Positions 1 to 7,020 of a stretch of 15,431 nucleotides of DNA are shown piece after piece. Both the position numbers and the translations under genes were made by a program. How positions within the stretch are numbered: position 1 is the stretch's first letter; each line of letters begins with the position of its first letter. The notes beneath the pieces were generated by a model. The model saw only the letters and a program-made list of their open reading frames with translations, searched no databases and was not told where the DNA came from. Source of the DNA: Methylophaga sp. (lineage in GTDB: Bacteria; Pseudomonadota; Gammaproteobacteria; Nitrosococcales; Methylophagaceae); assembly GCA_013139345.1 (NCBI GenBank), contig WTAY01000210.1:1-15431 (forward strand), read 5' to 3'.

Positions 1-397
1 TTTCACTGATTGCTGCGATATTGATAGATTGTTTTAATACTTTTTCAATTTCATCAAATGCATAAATATCAGAAGGGTCAGCCATGCCCACTAAAATTTT
101 ATCATCCTGTTTTTTTATTGCGATGGCCCGAAAACGTCGAGCATGAATTTCAGGCAATAGCTGGAAAATATCTGGATCAATAGGGGTGTTTCGTAAGTCA
201 AGATGAGGGATGTTGAGCTGTTGTGATAGTAAGCGTAATAATTGATATTCTTGGATAAAATCAAGATCGATCAATGTTTTACCTAGCTTCCGACGTGTCT
301 TTTTCTGTTCTTCTAATGCTATTGAGAGTTGTGCTTCAGAGATCAGTTTGTTCTCAATAAGCAGATCACCAATACGAATGCGTTTTCTTATATCCAT
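1..397 (-). CDS. mshE: MSHA-type pilus assembly ATPase, N-terminal part (partial)
   Basis: This is the first 132 codons of a GspE/PilB/MshE secretion ATPase; the gene continues beyond the left edge, so the ATPase core is not visible. The frame opens with ATG at 397 and an in-frame TGA directly precedes it, so no longer start is possible. Residues 8-31 and 37-60 are two copies of the 24-residue MshEN motif (R/K-x-G, hydrophobics, L, L, then Q at position 24), the module known in Vibrio MshE to bind cyclic di-GMP. Residues 80-125 follow the MshE pattern, with LPEIHARRFR and a GMADPSD segment. MshE powers pilus extension at the inner membrane. The call of MshE over PilB rests on recalled similarity. 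Position 10 of each motif, usually Gly, is Lys17 and Asp46 here. The Shine-Dalgarno signal is weak. Confidence 0.75.
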   Translation of the reverse strand, partial: MDIRKRIRIGDLLIENKLISEAQLSIALEEQKKTRRKLGKTLIDLDFIQEYQLLRLLSQQLNIPHLDLRNTPIDPDIFQLLPEIHARRFRAIAIKKQDDKILVGMADPSDIYAFDEIEKVLKQSINIAAISE

Positions 398-448
398 TCA
401 GGTGTTATTTCATCCCATTTATCGGGTTAAGTAAAAGTACTGACGTGA

Positions 449-718
449 GTATATACCCATAATCAATGAAGCTGCTTGATTCAGTGGGATTTAAAAATGA
501 TTTAGGCAAGGCATTGATTGCAGCTAATGGTTATTCCCTTAGCAAAATCAATAACGCAGCATAAAGCGTTTTTAAACCCATCGAAGAAGCGCTTGAGTAA
601 TCCCACTTCATCGTTCCCTCTATTTGCAAGGGAATAACCATTGCTACATAGATGCGCCTAGAATTGGAATTACTCAAGCACTCTGAAACATGCATCTTCA
701 TTTATCATGGGTATATAC
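449..718. repeat. MITE-like element with 27-bp terminal inverted repeats
   Basis: Bases 449-475 and the reverse complement of 692-718 match at 24 of 27 positions, starting with the self-complementary octamer GTATATAC. Inside are further inverted pairs: 526-540 with 628-642 (15/15, AATGGTTATTCCCTT), 591-601 with 669-679 (11/11, GCTTGAGTAAT) and 483-491 with 599-607 (9/9, AGTGGGATT). There is no ORF, so it would be non-autonomous if mobile. The layout fits a miniature inverted-repeat element or a long structured intergenic repeat family. Repetition elsewhere in the genome is inferred, not seen. Confidence 0.65.
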
Positions 719-842
719 CGATAATCATTCAATATGCAGATATTGAAGGCAAAAACAGGAAGCCAGAGCAAAGCATAATATGCGGTTAATGGTTGGTGTT
801 TTTGTGCTAATTCGTTCTGGTTCTAGCATTATGTAAGATTGC

Positions 843-925
843 CACCCTCATCCCAACCTTCTCCCTCAAGGGAGAAGGAGCCAGGATTTTAGCTCCCTCT
901 CCTGTTGGAGAGGGCTGGGGTGAGG
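843..925. repeat. Compact palindromic repeat (REP-like, two hairpins inside an outer stem)
   Basis: Hairpin one is a perfect 10-bp stem (857-866 with 869-878, CCTTCTCCCT) with almost no loop. Hairpin two pairs 895-902 with 907-914 (CCCTCTCC) around a TGTT loop. An outer arm pairs 845-858 imperfectly with 913-925 (CCTCAtCCCAaCC against CCTCAcCCCAgCC). The result is a cloverleaf-like unit. Similar CCCTCACCCCAGCCCTCTCC-type palindromes are widespread between genes in proteobacteria, often near gene ends, and this one lies downstream of the Rieske gene on the minus strand. Confidence 0.6.
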
Positions 926-1022
926 AGATAAAATTAAGGCGGGTGTTGATATACCATGTTAAAAGACACAAAAAGCACAACACTTATCTACAGATTCATT
1001 GATAACGGTTATATACCAATAA

Positions 1023-1358
1023 TTAATATTGTAGCCATATCTCATCATTACGTTGTTCAAGCGTTAAGCTTGATAAGGATTGTCCACTACATGGACCGGC
1101 AACACAGTATCCCTCTTCAAAAGTAAATAATGCGCCATGGGTTGAACACTGAATATGGGTTTCTTCTAGTGATAAGAATTGATCAGGTTGCCAATTTAGA
1201 GGAATGCCAAGGTGAGGACAATGATTCTGATAGGCATAGAGCTTTTCCTCTTGGCTTAGAACGAGTAACTCAAGATCTTTTTCATCAATATTGATGCTAA
1301 AGCTCTTTGTTGTGTTTGTAGGAAGCTCGTGTTTTTTACACAAAAAATACCAAGACAT
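1023..1358 (-). CDS. Small Rieske [2Fe-2S] protein
   Basis: This 111-residue protein is essentially one Rieske domain. The cluster ligands are visible as C47-P-H49 and C71-S-T-H74, with a G75 turn and a C85...C90 region after it. The spacing between the two ligand pairs is 21 residues, a little longer than in respiratory bc1 Rieske proteins. There is no signal peptide or membrane anchor, so it is probably a soluble cytoplasmic electron carrier of the NirD/ferredoxin-component type. It starts 6 bases after the ketohexokinase-like gene, with no clear Shine-Dalgarno sequence of its own, which suggests translational coupling. Its redox partner is not in the window; any link to the kinase is inferred from position only. 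Confidence 0.85.
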   Translation of the reverse strand: MSWYFLCKKHELPTNTTKSFSINIDEKDLELLVLSQEEKLYAYQNHCPHLGIPLNWQPDQFLSLEETHIQCSTHGALFTFEEGYCVAGPCSGQSLSSLTLEQRNDEIWLQY

Positions 1359-1364
1359 AATGAA

Positions 1365-2243
1365 TTAACTTTGAAGTTTGAAATGAGTAGTGAGGTTTAC
1401 AAAGCCATATTGGCCACATTTATGGCCTGCAAGTTGGCAAGCATTTTCTAAGGCTTTTTGAGGTTCAATATCCATCACAAGACTATGAATTAACCCTGCA
1501 TTAAAGGTGTCACCTGCTCCGAGTGTATCAATGAGTTGAGAAGGAGGGAATGCTGAGCTGTGGACTATGTTTTTATCCAGATCTAGTGCCCATGCTCCTT
1601 GGTTTCCCCAAGCACATATTATTAGTTTGTCATGTTTTAACGATGTTAAAAAGTCAGAAGCAGTGTTAAAACCAAGACTTTCAACATAGTGTTGGGAAAA
1701 TAGGAGCACATCAGGCAACTCAAATAATTGCTCAATATCTGGCCGAGGTTTTTCAATTTCGAGTGAGCAAGGCAAATGAGGGTAATGTTGTTTCAAATGC
1801 TGGAGCATGAGCTGAGTTTCAGCAATGTTACGGCCTTCAAAATGTACCCAATCAACATCATCTAATTTTATTTTCTGGAAGTCTAGAAAGCTAAATTCAG
1901 GACAGTCTCGGTGGTGAACAATGCTACGGCTACCCGTTTTTTTGTTCAGAGTAATATAAGACGTTGGCATTTTTCCAGATGCTAACTGCTTGCATGAGGA
2001 TATATCAATATTTGACTTGGCAAGATCGTCTTTGATGATTTGGCTATCAGGTTCATCAATTAATATTCCACCCCAAGAACAGTGATGACCTAGCTGACTA
2101 AGCACGGTGAGCGTATTCGTTGCATTACCGCCACGTAATTGCTGTTGTGAGAGGGCGCGGAGTTCAGAATCTTCCGTAGGGTATGATTCAACAACATTAA
2201 TAATGTCGAGTGTAGCAATGCCAATTGCGAGTATATTTGCCAT
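1365..2243 (-). CDS. PfkB-family sugar kinase, ketohexokinase-like
   Basis: This is a 292-residue ribokinase-fold kinase. The second PfkB signature is at DTLGAGDTFNAG, residues 239-250, with catalytic base D245, and the sugar-binding RGGNATN motif is at 37-43. It resembles animal ketohexokinase rather than bacterial fructokinase or ribokinase. Shared blocks are YPTEDSE (21-27), HFEGRN (134-139), LEIEKPR (161-167), CAW (210-212), HSSAFPP (228-234) and AGHKCGQYGF (272-281). D13, D25, N40 and N43 fall at the same relative spacing as human KHK D15, D27, N42 and N45, which contact fructose. The likely reaction is ATP plus fructose giving fructose 1-phosphate, inferred from residues and not proven. 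Length is close to human KHK (298). It lies between adk and the Rieske gene; a hairpin sits just before its start. Confidence 0.85.
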   Translation of the reverse strand: MANILAIGIATLDIINVVESYPTEDSELRALSQQQLRGGNATNTLTVLSQLGHHCSWGGILIDEPDSQIIKDDLAKSNIDISSCKQLASGKMPTSYITLNKKTGSRSIVHHRDCPEFSFLDFQKIKLDDVDWVHFEGRNIAETQLMLQHLKQHYPHLPCSLEIEKPRPDIEQLFELPDVLLFSQHYVESLGFNTASDFLTSLKHDKLIICAWGNQGAWALDLDKNIVHSSAFPPSQLIDTLGAGDTFNAGLIHSLVMDIEPQKALENACQLAGHKCGQYGFVNLTTHFKLQS

Positions 2244-2255
2244 AAAATAGTTATT

Positions 2256-2281
2256 GCTTCCTCGCTAATTAGCGAGGAAGC
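2256..2281. terminator. Perfect 11-bp hairpin between adk and the kinase gene
   Basis: Bases 2256-2281 form a perfect inverted repeat (GCTTCCTCGCT stem, AATT loop). Read on the minus strand it lies 22 bases after the adk stop codon and is followed by a short, interrupted U-rich stretch (CTATTTT). It is a plausible but weak intrinsic terminator or attenuator. Its 3' arm contains GAGGAAG, the best Shine-Dalgarno candidate for the downstream kinase gene, about 13 bases from that ATG, so the stem could also hide the ribosome binding site. Confidence 0.5.
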
Positions 2282-2303
2282 AGAACGAGTTTAAATAGGT
2301 TCT

Positions 2304-2951
2304 TTAGATTGAGTCAAAAACAGCATTCACTTGAGCTGTTATATCTTCAACATTACCGACACCAGCAATACTGTGTAATTTATTTTGAGCTTGGTAATAG
2401 CTGACTAATGGCGCTGTTTGTTCTTGATAAACATTCAGACGGTTACCAATTGTTTCTTCATTATCATCGGCACGTTGAAACAGTGGGCCATTACATACAT
2501 CACAATGATCCTCAATTTTAGAAGGAGATAGATGAATATTGTAGATAGCACCACAGTCTTTACAGGTACGTCGGCCTGTTAAACGCTGTAATAACTCTTC
2601 AAATGCAACATCAAGTAAAACGACACCTTGTAGTGGTTGATTGAGCTCCGTAAGCATAGAATCAAGAGCTTCGGCTTGAGGAATGTTGCGAGGGAAGCCA
2701 TCTAAAATATAACCATTTTTAGCATCATCATGAGAAATACGCTCGCGAATCAAACCAATTACAATCTCATCAGACACTAATGCACCTGCATCCATTGCTG
2801 ATTTAGCTTGTTTTCCTAAATCAGAACCCGCACTGACAGCGGCTCTTAATAAATCTCCAGTTGAGATTTGAGGAATGTCATATTTCTTTGATAATACAAC
2901 GCCTTGTGTTCCTTTACCTGAACCTGGTGCGCCTAATAATACTGTTCTCAT
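2304..2951 (-). CDS. adk: Adenylate kinase (long form, four-cysteine LID)
   Basis: Adk interconverts ATP plus AMP and two ADP in the cytoplasm. The protein has 215 residues, the normal length for the long bacterial form. The P-loop GAPGSGKGT is at residues 7-15 (K13), the AMP-binding TGDLLR at 31-36, and DGFPR at 84-88. The LID insertion carries four cysteines (C130, C133, C150, C153) in the C-x2-C...C-x2-C arrangement that binds zinc in many bacteria; the E. coli enzyme lacks these. A good Shine-Dalgarno sequence (AAGAGG, 7 bases before ATG) supports the start. It follows the HDOD gene by 33 bases and is probably co-transcribed with it. Confidence 0.97.
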   Translation of the reverse strand: MRTVLLGAPGSGKGTQGVVLSKKYDIPQISTGDLLRAAVSAGSDLGKQAKSAMDAGALVSDEIVIGLIRERISHDDAKNGYILDGFPRNIPQAEALDSMLTELNQPLQGVVLLDVAFEELLQRLTGRRTCKDCGAIYNIHLSPSKIEDHCDVCNGPLFQRADDNEETIGNRLNVYQEQTAPLVSYYQAQNKLHSIAGVGNVEDITAQVNAVFDSI

Positions 2952-2984
2952 TGAATGCCTCTTGTCGTTTTAGATGGGATGATT

Positions 2985-3833
2985 TTAAGATGACATCATT
3001 ACTGATGTTAGATCATCCAACTGTGTTGTTACGTGTTGTAATATTTCGGGTAATACTGCGGGCTCTAAATTCAACAGTTCCCATGCTTTAGGATCTAATG
3101 GTGGAACATGATGATCGCCAGTATGACCAAGTTGAGCTGAACTCACCATAATATCTGCAATATGCACAATCGCCACTTCTAAGGTGAACTCCCTAGACTG
3201 TGTTGGCGTGTGGTGATGACGGACAACTTCTTCTAATGAAGAGGGTAGTCGCCATGCCTTAACTAAGGCCTGACCGACTTCAGTATGATCAAAGCCAATG
3301 ATGCGTTGTTCTGATAAATAAATAACTTCATTACCAAATTTAGCACCGTTAATTGCTTCTTTTGCTAACTCAGGCATTGATTGATAAATAACCAAACTAC
3401 CAATATTGTGTAATAACCCTGCAAGAAAGAAGCGTTCAGCTGCACGTTGTCCACATTTCATAGCAAGCTGTTTGGCAGCAATGGCGCAGGCAAGACTATG
3501 ACGCCAAAACTCATTAATATTAATCAAAGAGCTAGGAATACCATTAAATGAATTGATAACGGATGTGGCTAGAACCAAGTGGATTAGTTCCCGTGTTCCT
3601 ATAATGGTAATTGCCCGTGAAATCGTATTTATCTGTGATGGAAAACCATAAAAAGGACTATTTACCACTTTAAGTAAACGCGTTGCTAAAGCAGGATCTG
3701 TATTAATAACTGAACTGATATCATCAGCCGAGCTATTAGGATCATTCATCAAGTCATTGAGCTGCGTATAAGTACTGGGTGGTGAGACCAATTCAAGTGA
3801 CTTATTAACCAGTGCCTCTGCTGTAAGTGCCAT
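2985..3833 (-). CDS. HDOD-domain protein
   Basis: The 282-residue protein consists of one HDOD domain, covering about residues 14-210, plus a short C-terminal tail; no catalytic output domain is attached. Family hallmarks are the NSPFYGF segment (58-64), the AITIIGTREL helix (75-84), H112, and GLLHNIGSLV at 139-148, where the usual HD pair reads H142-N143. DHTEVG (182-187) and the HHH run (206-208) follow. HDOD proteins act mostly as non-enzymatic signalling or scaffold proteins, and the loss of the metal-binding Asp agrees with that. The start is supported by GAGAAGGAA just upstream, which lies inside the end of the preceding small gene, 3 bases away. The specific pathway cannot be read from the sequence. 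Confidence 0.88.
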   Translation of the reverse strand: MALTAEALVNKSLELVSPPSTYTQLNDLMNDPNSSADDISSVINTDPALATRLLKVVNSPFYGFPSQINTISRAITIIGTRELIHLVLATSVINSFNGIPSSLININEFWRHSLACAIAAKQLAMKCGQRAAERFFLAGLLHNIGSLVIYQSMPELAKEAINGAKFGNEVIYLSEQRIIGFDHTEVGQALVKAWRLPSSLEEVVRHHHTPTQSREFTLEVAIVHIADIMVSSAQLGHTGDHHVPPLDPKAWELLNLEPAVLPEILQHVTTQLDDLTSVMMSS

Positions 3834-3836
3834 CTT

Positions 3837-3986
3837 TTATTCCTTCTCTACTGATTGCGAGACGGGCTCAGAGTATTCAAACAGTGTTTGCATAACTGGG
3901 TGCGTTAAATCGGTATAACGAAACAGTTCTTTGCGAGTTTCGATTTCTTGCTCACTTAAATTAGTGGACGATGTGTTTTCGCTCAT
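3837..3986 (-). CDS. Small conserved-position protein of unknown function, 49 aa
   Basis: This short frame reads MSENTSSTNLSEQEIETR, then KELFRYTDLTHPVMQTLF, and ends in VEKE. Its ATG shares one base with the sppA stop codon (TAATG), and its own stop lies 3 bases before the HDOD start, so it fills the gap between the two genes exactly. Such stop-start coupling argues that it is translated. It is acidic and hydrophilic with no membrane segment or cysteines. I recognise no family. Its 3' end supplies the Shine-Dalgarno sequence of the HDOD gene. The alternative is that it is a spacer or the remnant of a longer protein. Confidence 0.6.
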   Translation of the reverse strand: MSENTSSTNLSEQEIETRKELFRYTDLTHPVMQTLFEYSEPVSQSVEKE

Positions 3987-4969
3987 TATCGTACGCTCAG
4001 GCTTGATGATTGAAATAATGTTTGACTCAGTGTTGCACCTAATTTTCCAGCAAAGCGATCTAAGTAATTTGGTCGAGGCGTATAATCAATAATATCTTCG
4101 GCACCAATAACATCTCGTGCAACGGTACTACTATTCGCCAAACCATCAATTAGGCCAAGAGGTAGGGCCTGTTCACCAGACCAAAAAAGACCGGTAAATA
4201 ATCTTGGATCATCTGAAAGGCGCTCACCTCGACCTGCTTTTACAACATCAATAAACTGTTGGTGGATATTATTGAGCATATTATGAGCATGTTTAATGTC
4301 TTTCTCTTTCATTGGTAAAAATGGGTCAAGAAAGGATTTATTTTCACCTGCGGTTAAAGAGCGGCGCTCAATCCCTAGTTTTGCAATGGTTTCGGTAAAA
4401 CCAAAACTATCCATACGAACACCAATTGAACCGACAATGCTGGCCTTATCTGCATAAATTTCATCTGCAGCGACAGCAATATAATAACCACCTGATGCAC
4501 AAACATCTTGGATAACAGCATAAACAGGGAAGTCTGGACGTATTTCTTGTAGACGTTTAATTTCATCGTTAATGATGCCAGACTGAACTGGACTGCCGCC
4601 CGGCGTGTTTAACCTAAGGATAAGGCCTTGTGCATTTGGGCTATCAAATGCATCTCTAATACCGGTAACAATCGTATCAGCATTCGCTTCTGCATCAGCG
4701 GCAATGACACCATTAATTTCAACTAAGGCAGTATGTTGCTCTGTATGGGCAGGAAGGTCGCCTGATGGAAGCATCAAAATTAAGATGGATACCAAATAAA
4801 CAAACATCAAACCTTTAAAAACATAACCCCAGCGGCGGCTTGTGCGTTGCTCTTTTAGTGCGGCAAAGGCTAAGTCTTCAAGGACTTTACGCTCCCAAGT
4901 GCTTTGTTCGTTGGCATTATTGTTCATATTGTTAGCACTCGGGTTAGGAAAGTCGCCAAATGTGGCCAT
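3986..4969 (-). CDS. sppA: Signal peptide peptidase SppA-type S49 serine protease
   Basis: This is a membrane-anchored protease of the short (single-domain) SppA type, which degrades leftover signal peptides in or near the inner membrane. I chose the ATG at 4969 (327 residues), preceded by GGAA at 9 bases; a TTG at 4984 would add five residues. Numbering from the TTG, a basic stretch (47-52) precedes one transmembrane segment (about 54-73) and the catalytic domain follows outside. The nucleophile is S164 in the CASGGYY motif and the general base is K216 in GENKSFLDPF. The 52-residue gap between them equals that in Bacillus SppA (S147/K199). It sits downstream of the HAD gene and is overlapped by the small ORF at its stop. 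Confidence 0.92.
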   Translation of the reverse strand: MATFGDFPNPSANNMNNNANEQSTWERKVLEDLAFAALKEQRTSRRWGYVFKGLMFVYLVSILILMLPSGDLPAHTEQHTALVEINGVIAADAEANADTIVTGIRDAFDSPNAQGLILRLNTPGGSPVQSGIINDEIKRLQEIRPDFPVYAVIQDVCASGGYYIAVAADEIYADKASIVGSIGVRMDSFGFTETIAKLGIERRSLTAGENKSFLDPFLPMKEKDIKHAHNMLNNIHQQFIDVVKAGRGERLSDDPRLFTGLFWSGEQALPLGLIDGLANSSTVARDVIGAEDIIDYTPRPNYLDRFAGKLGATLSQTLFQSSSLSVR

Positions 4970-5025
4970 AGTCAGGAGTTCCAAAAAGAGGGTTAAAAAG
5001 GCAGTAAATCATAACAAATGTCAGA

Positions 5026-5676
5026 CTACAAGTTATTCAACCATTGTTCGACTTGATGTAGGTCGTCGACAATCTCCCGAGGTTGGCATGCACGTAAGGT
5101 TTTAACACCGTGTGCGCCATGACTAATCGCTAAACTATCCGCCCCTGCATTATGGGCCATTTGTAAGTCATATTCAGTATCACCAATCATCAATGTTTCT
5201 TTTGGTGTTACACCACAATAATCCATTAATTCCTCAATCATTTGAGGATGAGGTTTGGAATGGCATTCATCAGCACAGCGCGTGGCATGAAACAAAGGTT
5301 CCAATAGTGTGCTGGCTAATACTTTGTTTAAACCAGAACGACTTTTTCCTGTTGCAACACCCAGAAAAAGGTTTTGTTTGCTCAAGATATGGATAAGGTT
5401 GCTGGCATTATCAAATAAGGGGCTATTAGGTGGGTTACGTAGCCAAACTTCCCGATAGGCAGTTGCTAGCTGGTCTATATCTCGTGCACTTATGTTTGGG
5501 TACAATGCTTGGGCTGCTTCATTGAGCCCTAATCCAATAATATGACTGATCGCACTGTCAGCTAACGGTGGAAACCCAAGTTGGGCAATAGCCTGTCGCA
5601 TACATTGAACGATATGCCCCGTGGAGTCCATTAATGTGCCATCCCAATCAAAAACAATCAGTTGATATTGACTCAT
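5026..5676 (-). CDS. HAD-family phosphatase (phosphoglycolate phosphatase-like)
   Basis: This is a 216-residue HAD hydrolase with a helical cap after motif I. Motif I is DWDGT with nucleophile D10 and acid D12, motif II T109 in VATGKS, motif III K141 in SKPHP, and motif IV D166 and D170 in GDTEYD. It resembles the Gph/PGP group, so the substrate is likely a small phosphomonoester, but specificity cannot be read from the sequence. Its start overlaps the rluC stop by 4 bases (ATGA), and the pairing with rluC and an S49 peptidase is a gene order I recall from pseudomonads. It probably acts in the cytoplasm. Confidence 0.93.
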   Translation of the reverse strand: MSQYQLIVFDWDGTLMDSTGHIVQCMRQAIAQLGFPPLADSAISHIIGLGLNEAAQALYPNISARDIDQLATAYREVWLRNPPNSPLFDNASNLIHILSKQNLFLGVATGKSRSGLNKVLASTLLEPLFHATRCADECHSKPHPQMIEELMDYCGVTPKETLMIGDTEYDLQMAHNAGADSLAISHGAHGVKTLRACQPREIVDDLHQVEQWLNNL

Positions 5677-6632
5677 GTTTGATCTCTTAGCTTTGTTATG
5701 ACATTTTCTAACTGTGTTGGCAACGGGGCTTCCAGCCTAAGTTCTTGCTTAGTGCTTGGGTGGCGAATACCTAATTTCCAAGCATGAAGAAACATGCGTT
5801 TTAGACCAAACTTCTTCATGTCACGGTTAAAATTGCGTTGCCCATATTTATCATCGCCAGCAACTGGAGTGCCCATAAAGGCAGAATGAACACGAATTTG
5901 ATGTGTCCGACCAGTATAAAGAATGACCTCGGTAAGTTGAGCTTGGGCAAATGACTCAAGTGGCTTAAATACTGTTTTAGAATATTTTCCTTCAGGAGTA
6001 ATAATAACCATACGTTCGCCTGATGAAACGCTGTTCTTCATTAAGGGCTGTTCGATTAAGCGCTCTTCTGAGCCCCAAGAACCTCTTAATAACGTTAGAT
6101 AGCGTTTATCAATTTCGTGGTTTTTCATTTGTTGTTGCATATTGAGCAAGGCATCTCTACTTTTCGCAATCAATAGGCAGCCCGAGGTATCACGATCAAG
6201 GCGATGTACAAGTTCAAGATAAGGTAAGTCGGCACGAATAATGCGCAAGGCTTCTATTAGACCTTGAACAATGCCGCTTCCCGCATGGACTGCAACACCG
6301 GAAGGTTTATTCAGAACTAATAGGGCGTCATCTTCTAATAGAACGCAGTCATTTATTTGTTGTCTAAAGCGATCACTTACCGTATCAATTTTTGTTTTTT
6401 CTGAAGTGTGTAAAGGTGGGATCCGAATAGTATCGCCAGCTTGTATTTTATACGTTTGCTTAATACGCCCTTTATTGACGCGCACTTCACCCTTACGAAT
6501 AGCACGGTAAATACGACTTTTAGGTACGCCTTTTTCTAAAGTTAGTAGAAAATTATCAATTCTTTGACCGGCTTGAGCGGCTGAGATATCAACGAATTGA
6601 ACAGAATATGATTTTTTATCGTTACTAGCCAT
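5673..6632 (-). CDS. rluC: 23S rRNA pseudouridine synthase RluC
   Basis: RluC converts uridines 955, 2504 and 2580 (E. coli numbering) of 23S rRNA to pseudouridine. The 319-residue protein has an N-terminal S4 RNA-binding domain (about 21-75) and an RluA-type catalytic domain. The signature HRLDRDTSG lies at residues 143-151, with catalytic D146. RYLTLLRG (177-184) and the GRTHQIRVH motif (241-249) follow. Its position divergent from rne, as in E. coli and Pseudomonas, supports RluC over RluA or RluD. It is the first gene of the minus-strand run and is translationally coupled to the HAD gene. Confidence 0.95.
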   Translation of the reverse strand: MASNDKKSYSVQFVDISAAQAGQRIDNFLLTLEKGVPKSRIYRAIRKGEVRVNKGRIKQTYKIQAGDTIRIPPLHTSEKTKIDTVSDRFRQQINDCVLLEDDALLVLNKPSGVAVHAGSGIVQGLIEALRIIRADLPYLELVHRLDRDTSGCLLIAKSRDALLNMQQQMKNHEIDKRYLTLLRGSWGSEERLIEQPLMKNSVSSGERMVIITPEGKYSKTVFKPLESFAQAQLTEVILYTGRTHQIRVHSAFMGTPVAGDDKYGQRNFNRDMKKFGLKRMFLHAWKLGIRHPSTKQELRLEAPLPTQLENVITKLRDQT

Positions 6633-6665
6633 TAACAGATGGGCCTTAAATAATGTGTTTTACTA

Positions 6666-6694
6666 TTGCTGATATTACAAAGGACTGTTATATT
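6666..6694 (+). promoter_or_regulatory. Candidate sigma-70 promoter for rne
   Basis: A -35-like TTGCTG (6666-6671) and a -10 TATATT (6689-6694) are separated by 17 bases, and the -10 is preceded by TG in the extended -10 position (6686-6687). If used, it would give an rne leader of about 510 nt. The -35 is only a half match; other promoters nearer the gene are possible. Confidence 0.4.
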
Positions 6695-6726
6695 CCGATG
6701 TTGGTCTTTTTACAAATGCCGGTAAT

Positions 6727-6756
6727 AGTATACCGACTTTGCTTAAAAAGGCTTAA
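6727..6756 (-). promoter_or_regulatory. Candidate promoter for the rluC run
   Basis: On the minus strand, TATACT (6732-6727) resembles a -10 box, with a poor -35 candidate TTAAGC 18 bases upstream (6756-6751). A short inverted repeat, CGGTA (6720-6724) and TACCG (6731-6735), overlaps the -10 and could be an operator. The match is weak and the call is tentative. Confidence 0.3.
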
Positions 6757-7020
6757 AAATAGCATGGTCGCTCCTTCTAAAAGTGTGGAAGTTGATGCGG
6801 CAAAGCTAAACAAGTTTTGATTGGCACGTTTGATTATTGTCAGGCGTGGTTAGGCTCAATAACGAGCAATAAATTTTAAGTGGTTCCCGCGTCTCGGTTT
6901 AAAAACTATGTTTGCACCAGACAGGATAATGACAAAGTAATTAATGAGTAAGTACAGGCTAGCTACGCCAAGGGGCGAGGCGGCAGTACTGAATAAGGTC
7001 GCAGAACACTATTGCGGCAG

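Larger units (their letters stand above)
398..1022. other. Gene-free intergenic region carrying two repeat elements
   Basis: About 625 bases lie between the mshE-like start and the end of the Rieske gene. I see no convincing coding frame here. The region holds a MITE-like inverted-repeat element (449-718) and a compact palindromic repeat (843-925). Around 950-1020 there are AT-rich stretches containing further copies of an ATATACC motif. Both flanking genes are on the minus strand, so the region must also contain the mshE promoter and the end of the Rieske transcript, but I could not identify either with confidence. Confidence 0.7.

Noticed and set aside
4969..4984. TTG start for sppA giving five extra residues
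   Set aside because: The internal ATG at 4969 has a GGAA at suitable distance and is a stronger start codon; the extra residues add no conserved feature.
4842..5105. 87-residue plus-strand frame across the sppA/HAD junction
   Set aside because: It is antisense to the sppA N-terminus and the HAD C-terminus, both well-supported genes, and shows no domain.
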